DNA of 64,000 nt from Bacillota bacterium (GCA_023398335.1 JAEWSJ010000012.1:124001-188000); one strand, 5' to 3'; shown: positions 8,338 through 18,356, numbered from the stretch's first letter. Numbers and translations: made by a program. Notes: generated by a model not told the origin, from the sequence alone.

Positions 8338-10785
8338 TTAAATATTTACTTCGACGTTTATTATCTTTGAAGTGGAAGGAATTACGATGTTTCCTTCAAT
8401 TTCTTTTCCATCTACTTTAATCTTTGATTTATTATGTAGATTATTAATTACTATCTTATAGGTAGTTCCACGGAAGCAACGTGAGATTTCAACTTTTTTA
8501 ATTGAATTTGGTAGGCTTGGATCAATCTTCAATCCTTCAAAGGTTGGGATAATGCCAAGTATTCCTTGGCTTACCGCAACAAATGACCACGAGGCGGTAC
8601 CGGTTAACCAAGAGTTTCTTGCTCTTCCATAGTGGGCGGCGCTACGACCAGCAATAGTTTGAGAATAGACATATGGCTCGGTAAGATGTAAGTAAGAATT
8701 ATCTTCAATGTAGGAAGGAGCGTTCTTCTTATAAATTTCAAAGGCTTTATTTCCGTTATGTTGTAAGCAATAAGCTAAGACTATCCACGGATTAGTATGA
8801 CAGAAGACGGAGCCATTCTCTTTGTACCCTGGTGGATAAGAAGATATTTCACCGAGTTCAAGATGGTAAGAAGAATATGGTGGATAAAGAAGTTCAACTC
8901 CATAATCATTTTCAAGATATTTCTCGACTGACTTTAAAGCTTTCTCTGGATATTTCTTATTGTTTCCAATAAGTGCTAACGAACACATTCCTTGGGATTC
9001 AATGAAGATTTTTCCTTCTTCGCAAGAAGAAGAACCAATCTTATGGCTGAAGGAATCGTAGGCGCGGAGATACCATTCCCCGTCCCAACCATGTTTTATA
9101 ACATTTTCAGATATTTTATCGATGTTGCTTTGAATTAACAAAGCATCGTCAATTTTATTTAAATGTTTTGCAATAGTAACGAAGTCTTTACCATAAAGAA
9201 CGAACATACCAGCGATAAAGACTGATTCAGCTACATTACCTTCTTTGTTTTCAACTGTTTGGAAAGATTCTCCAGGAGTTGAACTAAAGCAATTGAGATT
9301 TAAGCAGTCATTCCAGTCAGCTCTTCCAATTAGTGGAAGACCATGAGGACCAAGATGTTCAATGGTATACTTAAGTGAAATTAATAAGTGATTATATAAT
9401 GATTGTTCACTGCCTTTAACGTTATTAAATGGAACTTGTTCATATAAGATGGAGAAGTCACCGGTTTCTTTTATATATGAAGAAACGGCAGCAACTAACC
9501 ATAATGGATCATCGTTAAATCCGGAGCCAACATCGGCGTTACCACGTTTAGTTAATGGTTGATATTGATGGTAAGTTGAACCATTTTCAAATTGAATTGA
9601 AGCAATATCGATAATTCTACTTCTAGCTAATGAAGGTATTTGATGAACAAAGCCGAATAAATCTTGACATGAATCTCTAAATCCCATGCCTCTTCCAGTT
9701 CCGCTTTCGTAATAGGAAGCACTTCGTGACATACAATAGGTAATCATGCATTGATATTGATTCCAAATATTCACCATACGATCTAATTTATTATCATCGG
9801 ATTTTATCGTGTAGATAGATAATAAGTCTTTCCAAGTATCATTTAGTTCGTTGAAGAGCTTATCAACTTTAGTTGCAGAAGAGATTGCGTCCGCTAATAA
9901 ATAAGCCTTTTCTTTATTGATTATATTTGGAGCGATAAATTTGTTTTCATCGTTTTCGATATAGCCTAAAGCAAAGATGATAATTTTCTCTTCACCTGGT
10001 TTCAGTTCTATATCGAAACGATGAACACCGAGAGGTTCCCCACCTGAACATATCGAGTTTTTGGAAATATTTTGATTAATTAATTCTGGATTTTCGTAAC
10101 CGTTTTGGTCACCTAAGAACACATCACGATCGGTATCGAAACCATCGTGTTTACAGGATGAATAGAAGAATGAATAATGATTTCTTCTTTCACGATATTC
10201 AGTTTTGTGGAAGATAAAGTTATCTTCGACTTCGACTTCAGCGATATTTAAATTTCTTTGGAAGTTTGTTGAGTCATCGACAGCGTTATAAAAACAAAAT
10301 TCTACCATGGAGTATAAAGTAAATTTTTTATTTGATTTTGTTTCGTTCTTTAAGACTAATTTATTAACTTCAATATTTAATTTGTTAGGAACAAAGCATA
10401 AAAGATCAGCTTTAATACCATTCTTACTTGATAAAAGACGAGTGTAACCAAGTCCATGATGACATTCATATGTATCTAATTTTGTTTTGGTTGGAAGATA
10501 GCCAATATTCCAAATACACGAGTTATCATTAATATAATATAAACGCCCGGATATATCGGATGGAACGTTGTTATATCTGAATCTTGTAAGTCTTCTTAAC
10601 TTGGCATCTTTATAGAAAGAATAGCCTCCAAGGGTATTGGAAATAAGCGAAAAAAAGTTATCGTGACCAAGATAATTTATCCAAGGTGAAGGAGTAACAG
10701 GATTTGTTATTACATATTCTTTACTTATATCATCAAAATGGCCATAATTCATATAATTCACCAATAAAAGCCCTTTCTTTTTCAA
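8338..10785 (-). CDS. GH94 disaccharide phosphorylase, cellobiose phosphorylase-like
   Basis: This 815-residue cytoplasmic enzyme would split an imported beta-linked disaccharide with phosphate into a sugar 1-phosphate and a monosaccharide. The ADWND motif at residues 489-493, within GRADWNDCLNLNCF and followed by PGESFQT, carries the GH94 general acid region. TGRGMGFRDSCQDLFG, TYHQYQPLTKRGNADVG and the C-terminal RNSWLTGTASW also match cellobiose/chitobiose phosphorylases, and the length is that of the family. It is the first gene of a minus-strand operon with the transporter ATPase. Its upstream region carries a 19-bp site matching one before the divergent LacI-type gene, so repression by that regulator is likely. 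Specificity beyond beta-glucosyl disaccharide is inference. Confidence 0.9.
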   Translation of the reverse strand: MKKKGLLLVNYMNYGHFDDISKEYVITNPVTPSPWINYLGHDNFFSLISNTLGGYSFYKDAKLRRLTRFRYNNVPSDISGRLYYINDNSCIWNIGYLPTKTKLDTYECHHGLGYTRLLSSKNGIKADLLCFVPNKLNIEVNKLVLKNETKSNKKFTLYSMVEFCFYNAVDDSTNFQRNLNIAEVEVEDNFIFHKTEYRERRNHYSFFYSSCKHDGFDTDRDVFLGDQNGYENPELINQNISKNSICSGGEPLGVHRFDIELKPGEEKIIIFALGYIENDENKFIAPNIINKEKAYLLADAISSATKVDKLFNELNDTWKDLLSIYTIKSDDNKLDRMVNIWNQYQCMITYCMSRSASYYESGTGRGMGFRDSCQDLFGFVHQIPSLARSRIIDIASIQFENGSTYHQYQPLTKRGNADVGSGFNDDPLWLVAAVSSYIKETGDFSILYEQVPFNNVKGSEQSLYNHLLISLKYTIEHLGPHGLPLIGRADWNDCLNLNCFSSTPGESFQTVENKEGNVAESVFIAGMFVLYGKDFVTIAKHLNKIDDALLIQSNIDKISENVIKHGWDGEWYLRAYDSFSHKIGSSSCEEGKIFIESQGMCSLALIGNNKKYPEKALKSVEKYLENDYGVELLYPPYSSYHLELGEISSYPPGYKENGSVFCHTNPWIVLAYCLQHNGNKAFEIYKKNAPSYIEDNSYLHLTEPYVYSQTIAGRSAAHYGRARNSWLTGTASWSFVAVSQGILGIIPTFEGLKIDPSLPNSIKKVEISRCFRGTTYKIVINNLHNKSKIKVDGKEIEGNIVIPSTSKIINVEVNI

Positions 10786-10793
10786 AAATAGTA

Positions 10794-10812
10794 TACTTAA
10801 TCGTTTTCGTAA
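10794..10812 (-). promoter_or_regulatory. Candidate LacI-family operator before the GH94-ATPase operon
   Basis: On the minus strand this reads TTACGAAAACGATTAAGTA, identical at 17 of 19 positions to the site at 10956-10974 before the divergent repressor gene. It has the central CG typical of LacI-family sites and lies just upstream of the GH94 start. Confidence 0.7.
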
Positions 10813-10924
10813 TTACAAGGATTTTTCTAAAAAAATTATATTATGCAAAAAGTTAAAAAATTTTTAATATTATTAGAATAATAATATTAATTGCACTAAA
10901 AAGCACTAAAAAAATAAAAAGCCG

Positions 10925-10953
10925 TTGACACGTGAAAACCCTTACATTATAAT
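10925..10953 (+). promoter_or_regulatory. Sigma-A promoter of the LacI-type regulator gene
   Basis: TTGACA (10925-10930) and TATAAT (10948-10953) are both perfect and separated by 17 bp. The start site should fall just where the operator at 10956-10974 lies. Confidence 0.9.
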
Positions 10954-10955
10954 GT

Positions 10956-10974
10956 TTACGTAATCGATTAAGTA
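10956..10974 (+). promoter_or_regulatory. Candidate LacI-family operator at the regulator's transcription start
   Basis: TTACGTAATCGATTAAGTA contains the perfect palindrome TAATCGATTA and starts 3 bases after the -10 box. Its near copy lies in the opposite orientation at 10794-10812. Binding here would block transcription, giving autorepression. Confidence 0.75.
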
Positions 10975-10991
10975 GATTTTACGGAGGGGTT

Positions 10992-12008
10992 ATGCCAACA
11001 ATAAAAGAGATAGCTGTTAAGTGTAATGTATCAACTGCAACTGTTAGTAAAGCTTTACACAATTCATCAGAGCTTAAGCAGGAGACGATAGATTATATCT
11101 GTAAAACCGCTAAGAAGATGGGTTATATACCAAACGCTATCGCACGTTCTTTAAAGAATAATAGAACACATTCAATTGGTATTCTCTATGTTGATCATAC
11201 TTCGTGGGGCTTAAAGCATGAGTACTTCTCTACTATCTTAGATTCAATTAAGGTAGAAGCAGAAAGTAAAGGTTACGACGTAACCTTTATCTCTCATAAT
11301 TACGGTGGCGAAACCATTTCTTATCTTGAACACACAAGATATAGAAGATTAGATGGAGTCGTAATTGTCTCCGTGGATTTCACTGATAAAGAAGTACAAG
11401 AATTAGTTAATAGTGAGATTCCATGTGTAACTATCGATTATGTATATAACAGCGCAACCGCAGTCTTAAGTAACAATGCCTCAGGACTTGAAAGTCTTAC
11501 GGATTACATCATTGATTCAGGGCATAAAAAAATAGCCTTTATTCATGGTGAAAATACTGAAGTTACTAAAAAGAGACTTGCAGGTTTCTATCACTCGATG
11601 TCAAAACATAATATTGAAGTTGATGAAAGCTTATTATTCACCGGTGCTTACCACGATCCAAAGTCTTCAGGTAAGATTACCAAAGAATTATTAGCTAGTG
11701 AAAACATTCCTTCTTGCATCATCTATCCAGACGATGTCTCGATGATTGGCGGAATATCCGCTATTACAAACGCAGGATACAAAGTTCCAGAGGATATCTC
11801 TTGTGCGGGCTTTGATGGAGTTAACATCTCACGTATTATGCGTCCAATCTTCACTACTTTTGTTCAAGCAGCAGATGAACTTGGAAAAGTAAGTGCAAAT
11901 GAACTTATCGGTAGAATTGAACATAAAGAAATGTTCGTTCCAAAAGTAATTGTAGTTGATGGTGAAGTCCAAACGGGCGGAACTGTTAAAGTCGTGTCTT
12001 CTAAATAA
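10992..12008 (+). CDS. LacI-family transcriptional regulator
   Basis: The 338-residue protein has the N-terminal LacI helix-turn-helix (IKEIAVKCNVSTATVSKALH) and hinge helix (IPNAIARSLKNNRTHSIG). A periplasmic-binding-protein-like sensor domain follows, with DGVVIVSVDF, GYKVPEDISCAGFDG and a C-terminal core. It should repress the sugar regulon until a sugar or sugar phosphate binds. A GGAGGGG site precedes the ATG. Its own promoter carries one of the two matching operators, the other lying before the divergent GH94 operon. The binding-protein gene follows 74 bp downstream without a visible terminator. It is a local regulator rather than obviously CcpA. Confidence 0.93.
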   Translation: MPTIKEIAVKCNVSTATVSKALHNSSELKQETIDYICKTAKKMGYIPNAIARSLKNNRTHSIGILYVDHTSWGLKHEYFSTILDSIKVEAESKGYDVTFISHNYGGETISYLEHTRYRRLDGVVIVSVDFTDKEVQELVNSEIPCVTIDYVYNSATAVLSNNASGLESLTDYIIDSGHKKIAFIHGENTEVTKKRLAGFYHSMSKHNIEVDESLLFTGAYHDPKSSGKITKELLASENIPSCIIYPDDVSMIGGISAITNAGYKVPEDISCAGFDGVNISRIMRPIFTTFVQAADELGKVSANELIGRIEHKEMFVPKVIVVDGEVQTGGTVKVVSSK

Positions 12009-12082
12009 CGGTTATAAAATGCGGACTGCATTTATGACATATATGCTTTATTCAAAAATTGAAATTCAGGAGGGTAATTAAA

Positions 12083-13459
12083 ATGAATTCAAAGAAAAGA
12101 ATTGCGAGCGGTCTATTATCAGTTTTAATGATTTGTGGCTTAACTAGCTGTGACAACGGCGGTAGTCAACATGTCTTAAACATTCGTGTATGGAATGATG
12201 AATTCCAGAATAGATTCAGAGACTATTGCACTGATTGGGTTAAAACCAATGAAGATGGTACTGAATTATTAAGAGATGGCACTATTGTAAAATGGAATGT
12301 CACACCAAACGATGGTGGCGCATATCAAACCTCTCTTGATGAAGCCTTAGCTGCTAATGCAAAAGCTGCACCAAATGATAAAGTAGATTTATTCTTGTTT
12401 GAAGCTGATGCTGCAAAGAAGTATGCTTCTCCATCCTATGCTTTACCTTTACAAGATAAAGATGCTGATCACAAAGATGGTTTAGGTTTCAGTGATAGTG
12501 AACTCGCAGATCAATACAAATATACAAAAGATGTTGTTACTGCTAGCGATGGAAGAGTTTATGGTACTTCCTGGCAAGCGACTCCAGGACTTTATGCCTA
12601 TAGAGCTGACTATGCTCAAGAAGTCTTTGGTACATCTGATCCAGCTGAAGTTCAAAAATTATTATCATCTTGGGAAAAGTTTGATGCTGCTGCAGTAAAA
12701 GCTAAAGAGAAAAACTTATATATGCTCTCTGGTTATGATGATTCCTATCGTGTCTTCTCCAACAATTCAACTGCACCATGGGTTAAGGATGGTGTAATAA
12801 CAGTTGATACTGCCATTATGGATTGGGTTAGACAAACCAAGAAATATACCGACAATGAATATTCACATAAGACCATTCTCTGGGATACAACCTGGGGCAA
12901 TGACCAAAGTATCAATGGTAAAGTTATGGGCTTCTTCTATTCAACATGGGGTATTAATTTCACATTAAAAGGCCACGCTGAAGTTAAGAATGCTGCCGGT
13001 AAAGATTTACTCAATGGTGGATATAAAGTTTGCCAAGGTCCAGCTTCATGGTATTGGGGTGGTACATGGCTTGCTGCTGCAAAAGATACTGATGATTCAA
13101 TCTTAGTTAAATCAATCATGAGAGACTTAACCACAAATAAAACTCAAATGAAGAAGATTACTAATGAATGTGAAGACTATACAAATACAGTTTCCGGTAT
13201 GCACGAAATTGCTTCTGATACTACTTATAAATCAGCTTTCTTACAACAAAACCATGTTGCATTATTCGAAAAGAGTGCATCAACAATCGATATGAAGAAT
13301 ATGTCTGCATACGATCAAGGTTGTAATGAAAAGTTCCAAGAAGCAATGCATGATTACTTCTCTGGAAAAGTTACATTCGATGCTGCATTTGCAAACTTCG
13401 AAACAAAGATTAAATCTTATTATCCAGATATCGTAAAGGTTAATAAGCCAACTCTTTAA
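12083..13459 (+). CDS. Sugar ABC transporter substrate-binding lipoprotein
   Basis: The 458-residue extracytoplasmic solute-binding protein begins with a Lys/Arg-rich signal peptide and lipobox LTSC, so it is anchored in the membrane next to the permeases. The mature part opens with VLNIRVWNDEFQNRF, typical of the MalE/MsmE family, and is rich in surface Trp/Tyr (ASWYWGGTW, STWGINF) suited to stacking on sugars. I start at the ATG at 12083 because AGGAGGG lies 9 bases upstream and the signal peptide begins there; an in-frame TTG at 12059 has no such site. A hairpin before the permease genes would favour higher expression of this subunit. Confidence 0.92.
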   Translation: MNSKKRIASGLLSVLMICGLTSCDNGGSQHVLNIRVWNDEFQNRFRDYCTDWVKTNEDGTELLRDGTIVKWNVTPNDGGAYQTSLDEALAANAKAAPNDKVDLFLFEADAAKKYASPSYALPLQDKDADHKDGLGFSDSELADQYKYTKDVVTASDGRVYGTSWQATPGLYAYRADYAQEVFGTSDPAEVQKLLSSWEKFDAAAVKAKEKNLYMLSGYDDSYRVFSNNSTAPWVKDGVITVDTAIMDWVRQTKKYTDNEYSHKTILWDTTWGNDQSINGKVMGFFYSTWGINFTLKGHAEVKNAAGKDLLNGGYKVCQGPASWYWGGTWLAAAKDTDDSILVKSIMRDLTTNKTQMKKITNECEDYTNTVSGMHEIASDTTYKSAFLQQNHVALFEKSASTIDMKNMSAYDQGCNEKFQEAMHDYFSGKVTFDAAFANFETKIKSYYPDIVKVNKPTL

Positions 13460-13485
13460 TAGATTAAGAAGTTATTAATTGATTC

Positions 13486-13527
13486 ATAACCCTAGGATTA
13501 TTCTTAGGGTTATCTATCATTTTTTTA
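13486..13527 (+). terminator. Intra-operon attenuating terminator after the binding-protein gene
   Basis: ATAACCCTA / TAGGGTTAT stem (13486-13494 and 13505-13513) followed by CTATCATTTTTTT. Its place between binding protein and permease genes fits partial readthrough. Confidence 0.75.
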
Positions 13528-13554
13528 GAAATTATAAGGAAAGGAACAATCATT

Positions 13555-14625
13555 ATGTCAGGAAGCTCTGTAAAAAACGATGAAATTGTCATAGAAGTTG
13601 ACAAAAGTAAAAAACATCACTTTAAAACGGACTATTGGGGTCTTATTTTCATTATTCCATTCTTTATAGTTTTTATTGTCTTTCAGTTTTATCCATTAAC
13701 TCAAACCTTCTATTATTCATTCTTTGAATATTTCAAAAGTGGATCTGGAGCTTGGATCGGTCCTAATTTTGTAGGCATTGATAATTTTGCTCAAATATTT
13801 AGCGGATACAATGGAGCCTTCTTTAAGTATCTTGTTAACACGATTCTTTTATGGATCTTAGGAGCTATTCCTCAATTTGTTATTGCTCTTCTTTTAGCGG
13901 TATGGTTTACAGATTCGAGATTAAAGATCAAAGGTCAACCTTTCTTCAAAGCGGTTATATATATGCCTAACTTAGTTATGGCTAGTGCCTTAGGTTATTT
14001 ACTTCTTGCTTTCTCTTCTTCCGATGTTGGTCCGATTTGGTTTTTATTAAAACAAATTGGTACGGTTACTGGTACGGATAGATTGATGGATAGTGAAATT
14101 TACGTTCGTGTTATTGTTGTCTTTATGAATGTCTTATTGTGGTTTGGTAATACTACTCTCTTACTCATGTCAGGTATTATGGGAATCGATGAATCGGTTT
14201 TTGAAAGTGCAAGACTAGATGGTGCTTCTTCTTGGAGAACATTTAGATCTATTACTTTCCCACTTCTTCTTCCAATCTTTATTTATGTTTTTATTACTTC
14301 GATGATTGGTGGTATCCAGCTCTTTGATACGGTTTATATCTTTACTCAAGGTAGCGGTGGATTAAATGAATCTTCATATACATTGATGATGTGGTTACGT
14401 AGCCTTATTGCTACTTCTAAGAACTATGGTATGTCTGGAGCATTAAGTGTTGTCTTATTCGTTATTACCGGAATATTATCATTCTTTGTCTTTAGAACAA
14501 TGACTCCTCACGGAGATGCAAGAAAACAAGAAATTAGATCACGTAAGCGTCGTAAATTATGGCTTAATTTTTCTAAGAATTACGGGGAGGTAGAATCATA
14601 TGAAGCAGCAAATGACAATCGATAA
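13555..14625 (+). CDS. Sugar ABC transporter permease, MsmF/MalF type
   Basis: The 356-residue membrane protein has six main hydrophobic segments and the cytoplasmic EAA loop ESARLDGASSWRTFRSITFPLLLP, which contacts the ATPase. A long basic tail (RKQEIRSRKRRKLW) precedes the stop. It is the first permease of a carbohydrate (CUT1) importer with the binding protein upstream and MsmG-type permease downstream. AAGGAAAGGA lies upstream of the ATG. The next gene starts 26 bases before its stop, showing tight coupling. The ATPase partner is probably the one at 6.7-8.3 kb on the opposite strand. Confidence 0.92.
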   Translation: MSGSSVKNDEIVIEVDKSKKHHFKTDYWGLIFIIPFFIVFIVFQFYPLTQTFYYSFFEYFKSGSGAWIGPNFVGIDNFAQIFSGYNGAFFKYLVNTILLWILGAIPQFVIALLLAVWFTDSRLKIKGQPFFKAVIYMPNLVMASALGYLLLAFSSSDVGPIWFLLKQIGTVTGTDRLMDSEIYVRVIVVFMNVLLWFGNTTLLLMSGIMGIDESVFESARLDGASSWRTFRSITFPLLLPIFIYVFITSMIGGIQLFDTVYIFTQGSGGLNESSYTLMMWLRSLIATSKNYGMSGALSVVLFVITGILSFFVFRTMTPHGDARKQEIRSRKRRKLWLNFSKNYGEVESYEAANDNR

Positions 14626-15490
14626 TTCATTAAAATTTGGAAAGTCTTCATCCGTTACTCTTAAAATTAATCGAACTGTAGCATATATCGTTCTTATTCT
14701 AATTAGTATTATTTGTATTGCTCCTTTCTACAGCATGCTAGTTAATGCAACACATTCAAATGCGGAAATATCCTCTGGAGTTAATTTCTGGTTTGGTACT
14801 TCTTTAGGTGATAATCTCAAATGGGTCTTTACCAATGTTAATATTCCTACTCTTGTCGCATTACGCAACTCGGTAATAGTTTCGCTCTTATGTGCGGTAT
14901 TTACAATTTATTTTTCCGCTTTAACAGCATATTCAACTTACATCTATAATTTTAAGTTTAAGAAAGCTATTACTACTTTCATCATTGCAATTATGATGAT
15001 TCCGACTCAAGTATCTTCTTTAGGTTTAGTTATGCTTTGTACTAAATGGAACTTAACAGATTCATTTATTCCGATTGTTCTTCCAGCAATCGCTTCTCCA
15101 GTCACCTACTTCTACATGAAGCAGTACCTTGAAAGTGTTCTTCCACTTGCCGTTATTGAAGCGGCTAGAGCGGATGGAGCTTCAGAATTTAGAATCTTCC
15201 ATCAAATTGCATTACCAATGATTAAGCCAGCCTTAGCACTACAATTTATCTTCGCTTTCGTTGGTAGTTGGAATAATTTCTTCGTTCCATCACTTCTTAT
15301 TAATGCGGGTGGTGATCATTCTCTTTTACCACTTATTATTTCTTTACTTAAAAATTCATCCCCAGAAACTTTCAATATGGGTGGCGTCTACTGTATTATG
15401 ACTGTGGCAATTTTACCTTTACTTATAGTCTTCTTTATTTTCTCTAGAAGCATTATTAAAGGCTTAACTGTTGGCGCAGTTAAAGGATAA
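14600..15490 (+). CDS. Sugar ABC transporter permease, MsmG/MalG type
   Basis: This 296-residue permease has six hydrophobic segments and the EAA loop EAARADGASEFRIFHQIALP. It forms the heterodimeric channel with the preceding permease. The ATG at 14600 follows GGGGAGG at 14584-14590, inside the end of the upstream gene, so the overlap of 26 bases is genuine. The second phosphorylase gene begins 8 bases after its stop in the same operon. The substrate is likely a small beta-glucoside imported for phosphorolysis. Confidence 0.92.
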   Translation: MKQQMTIDNSLKFGKSSSVTLKINRTVAYIVLILISIICIAPFYSMLVNATHSNAEISSGVNFWFGTSLGDNLKWVFTNVNIPTLVALRNSVIVSLLCAVFTIYFSALTAYSTYIYNFKFKKAITTFIIAIMMIPTQVSSLGLVMLCTKWNLTDSFIPIVLPAIASPVTYFYMKQYLESVLPLAVIEAARADGASEFRIFHQIALPMIKPALALQFIFAFVGSWNNFFVPSLLINAGGDHSLLPLIISLLKNSSPETFNMGGVYCIMTVAILPLLIVFFIFSRSIIKGLTVGAVKG

Positions 15491-15497
15491 AAATTTT

Positions 15498-18356
15498 ATG
15501 ACTTTGACATCGTATTTATCTCGAGATGAACAAATTACTTCGTTAAAACTAGCAAAAGAAAAATTTGCTATTTTTAATATTATCGATTCGTGTTATTTAG
15601 ATTCTACTGTGAGGTCAGTTTTAGCTGTGGTTAGTAGCAACGATACGCATTATGTTCCGTATTGTTATGCATTACTGAAATCATCTTTCTTTATTAATCA
15701 ACTAAATAAACGTCAGTCATATGTATTAATTATAAAAAATAAAGAGTATGAATTAATCGATGAAAAGAATAATGCATATATCTTAGGCGATAACATTAAA
15801 AAACAGATCAAAGATAATATTAATCTTTTATTGTCATCATACGGTTCCTTAAATGAAAAAGGCGAACAAATATTAACTCCGTCTTATTTTGAAATTGGAC
15901 CGCATTTTGACGTTAATCTTTTATTGGGAAATAGATTTAAAAGTGATGAACCATTACTTACCACCCCTAAAGCTGTAGTAAATTCTAAAGGTGGTGGATC
16001 ATTTAGAGGAAAAGCTAATTTTCAAGTCCTTGCAACTAGGTGGGATATTCAAGCGGAAGAAAATGGAAACCCATTTAATCGCCAGTTCTATCTCGTTGAG
16101 AATGGAAAGATCATCTTTTACAGTGGAAGTAAAAATGCCACAAAATGCATTCATAAAAATAACAGATCAGAATTTTACTATGATGAAGATGATTTGAATA
16201 TTAAAAGAACGATATTTATTCTTCCTCAAAAAAAGGGATTACCAGAGGCGATTGAAGCACAACTTATCGATATAACAAATAAACTTGATACTGCTCGTAA
16301 TCTTTCGCTTGTTTATACTGGTATGTTTGGTTCTCCTTCTCCGGATGCGCAGAAAGAAGATGTCGTATATCAAAGTATTATTACGGAAAGCAGAGTATTA
16401 AGAGATGAGAAACATAACATCGTTGCTGTCTCTCCTTCTTATAAACTTCAAAAATTAAATGAAGAAGCTCGCTTTGCTTCCTTGAGAAACGAAGAAGGTT
16501 TTGCATCTAGTTATTCTTCCTCTTATGCTTCCTTTATTGGTAGAGGAACAATTGAAAATCCAGAAGGAATTAATTCGTTTTATTCGGAACCATGTAAGTC
16601 CGCTGCGTCTTTCTTTGCCTTAAGAAAAGACATCAATTTAAAAGAAAAAGCAACAACGTATATCGATACGTTTGTTGGAGCGGTTTATAAAGACGAAGAT
16701 AAATCTATCAATGAAACTTTGAATACTAAAGTTGAAGCTTTATTTGATTTATGTAAAGACCGTTCATCAGCCTTAGTTTTATTAAATGAAGTAATAAACT
16801 CATTTAAAAAATATTCTTCTTTCTACAAAGTCGAATGTGAAGATAAAAATTTTGAATCGTATATTAACAACAATTTACCTTTCCAAGTTTTATATCAAAG
16901 CTTTGTCTCTCGTAGTTTTGCGCAGACGCAGAAAGGTTATCGGGAAATCGGCTTTAGAGAGATTCAAGATCTCTATGCTTCAATTCCGTATTTAGCTTCT
17001 TGCGGAAATATTAAACTAAGTAAATCACTTTTAAAAAAGTGGATTGAGAATGTTTATGAGTTTGGCTATGTTAATCATAATTTTTATTACGTAGGTAAAG
17101 AAGCCGGCATGTGTTCTGATGATGGCTTGTGGTTATTACACGCGGTATATACATATATTAAGAATACTAACGATTCAAACATCTTATATTCTAAGTTTAA
17201 AATTGCTTCAAATAATAAATCACGAATGTTAATAGATACTTTAAAAGCGATTGTAACTTATTCTTCGAAGATATCCGTCGGTGTTCATCATCTTCCACTT
17301 TTAGATACAGCGGATTGGAATGATTGTTTGCGTGTTGATTCTTCGCCTTTAAGTGGTGGTGATAAAGAAAAAATCTACAAGAAATTAATTAAGAAAAATA
17401 ACTTAGAATTTGGATCGACAATTCCATTTGATAAACCTGAATCGGTTATGAATGCTTTCTTATTAGTTATTGCGTTAAAAGAATTTATCTCCTTTTTAGA
17501 TGATAAGAAAGAGAAAGATGAATGGAATAATGTTCTTAAAGATCTTTCTTCCAATATTAAAACATACGCTTATAAGTATGATTATTTTGCTCGTGTTCTC
17601 CTTCCTCTCTTATATAAAAATAAGATCGATTATATCGGAAGTAAAGGAGATGGATTATCTTCAAAAGATGAAATTGATGGAACATATTATCTTAATAGTT
17701 TCTCCTGGTCTTTACTTAGCGATATTGCGAGTGAAGAAGAAATCAAGAAGATGCTTAATACAGTAGATAAATATCTACGAACAAAAGAAGGCTATATTCT
17801 TTGTTCTCCTTCGGACTTATCAAAAGTTGGTACCACTTCTTCTTCTACCGATCATTATTATGAAGGAGATAGGGAGAATGGAGGTGTGTTTAAACACGCA
17901 ACCATGATGTTTGTTGTTGCGTTATTAAAACGTAGTAAAACAATTAAGGATATTGAACTTCGAACTAAAATGTTAGATGATGCTTTCTTTATGGTTAACA
18001 AAGTTTTACCATACAAAGTTTTAGATAACGTCTTTATTAATAAAGGCAATCCAAGATTCTGCACTCAGTATATCAATTCAAAAACCGGTGAACATATTGG
18101 ACCAATTCTTTCAGGAACTGCAACATGGTTAACTTTAGCGGTGTTTGAAATGTTCGGAATTAATAATTCACTTGCTAACATTACTCCAGTATTAGATAAA
18201 GAAATAGACAAGATTACTCTTAATACTTTTGTAGATAAGAAGAAAGTCGAATTAACTATTTTAAAGAACAAGGGCTCGTATATCGATTACTCGAAGAAAA
18301 AAGAAATAATAAAAAACGATAATGGTATTACCAAGGTGGTAATAGATTATCGTTAA
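15498..18356 (+). CDS. GH94-like glycoside phosphorylase, long form
   Basis: This 952-residue protein carries the GH94 ADWND motif at residues 605-609 (LLDTADWNDCLRVD), plus LYASIPYLASCGN, CSDDGLWLLHAVYTYI and a C-terminal SGTATWLTLAVFEMFGI matching the end of GH94 enzymes. It is only distantly like the 815-residue enzyme at 8.3-10.8 kb and about 140 residues longer, with an extra N-terminal region and an ETLNTK-rich insert. Laminaribiose phosphorylase-like specificity is possible (a GH94 enzyme of that type is known from Acholeplasma), but this is inference. Start at ATG 15498 with AAAGGA 10 bases upstream; it is last in the transporter operon. Confidence 0.82.
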   Translation: MTLTSYLSRDEQITSLKLAKEKFAIFNIIDSCYLDSTVRSVLAVVSSNDTHYVPYCYALLKSSFFINQLNKRQSYVLIIKNKEYELIDEKNNAYILGDNIKKQIKDNINLLLSSYGSLNEKGEQILTPSYFEIGPHFDVNLLLGNRFKSDEPLLTTPKAVVNSKGGGSFRGKANFQVLATRWDIQAEENGNPFNRQFYLVENGKIIFYSGSKNATKCIHKNNRSEFYYDEDDLNIKRTIFILPQKKGLPEAIEAQLIDITNKLDTARNLSLVYTGMFGSPSPDAQKEDVVYQSIITESRVLRDEKHNIVAVSPSYKLQKLNEEARFASLRNEEGFASSYSSSYASFIGRGTIENPEGINSFYSEPCKSAASFFALRKDINLKEKATTYIDTFVGAVYKDEDKSINETLNTKVEALFDLCKDRSSALVLLNEVINSFKKYSSFYKVECEDKNFESYINNNLPFQVLYQSFVSRSFAQTQKGYREIGFREIQDLYASIPYLASCGNIKLSKSLLKKWIENVYEFGYVNHNFYYVGKEAGMCSDDGLWLLHAVYTYIKNTNDSNILYSKFKIASNNKSRMLIDTLKAIVTYSSKISVGVHHLPLLDTADWNDCLRVDSSPLSGGDKEKIYKKLIKKNNLEFGSTIPFDKPESVMNAFLLVIALKEFISFLDDKKEKDEWNNVLKDLSSNIKTYAYKYDYFARVLLPLLYKNKIDYIGSKGDGLSSKDEIDGTYYLNSFSWSLLSDIASEEEIKKMLNTVDKYLRTKEGYILCSPSDLSKVGTTSSSTDHYYEGDRENGGVFKHATMMFVVALLKRSKTIKDIELRTKMLDDAFFMVNKVLPYKVLDNVFINKGNPRFCTQYINSKTGEHIGPILSGTATWLTLAVFEMFGINNSLANITPVLDKEIDKITLNTFVDKKKVELTILKNKGSYIDYSKKKEIIKNDNGITKVVIDYR

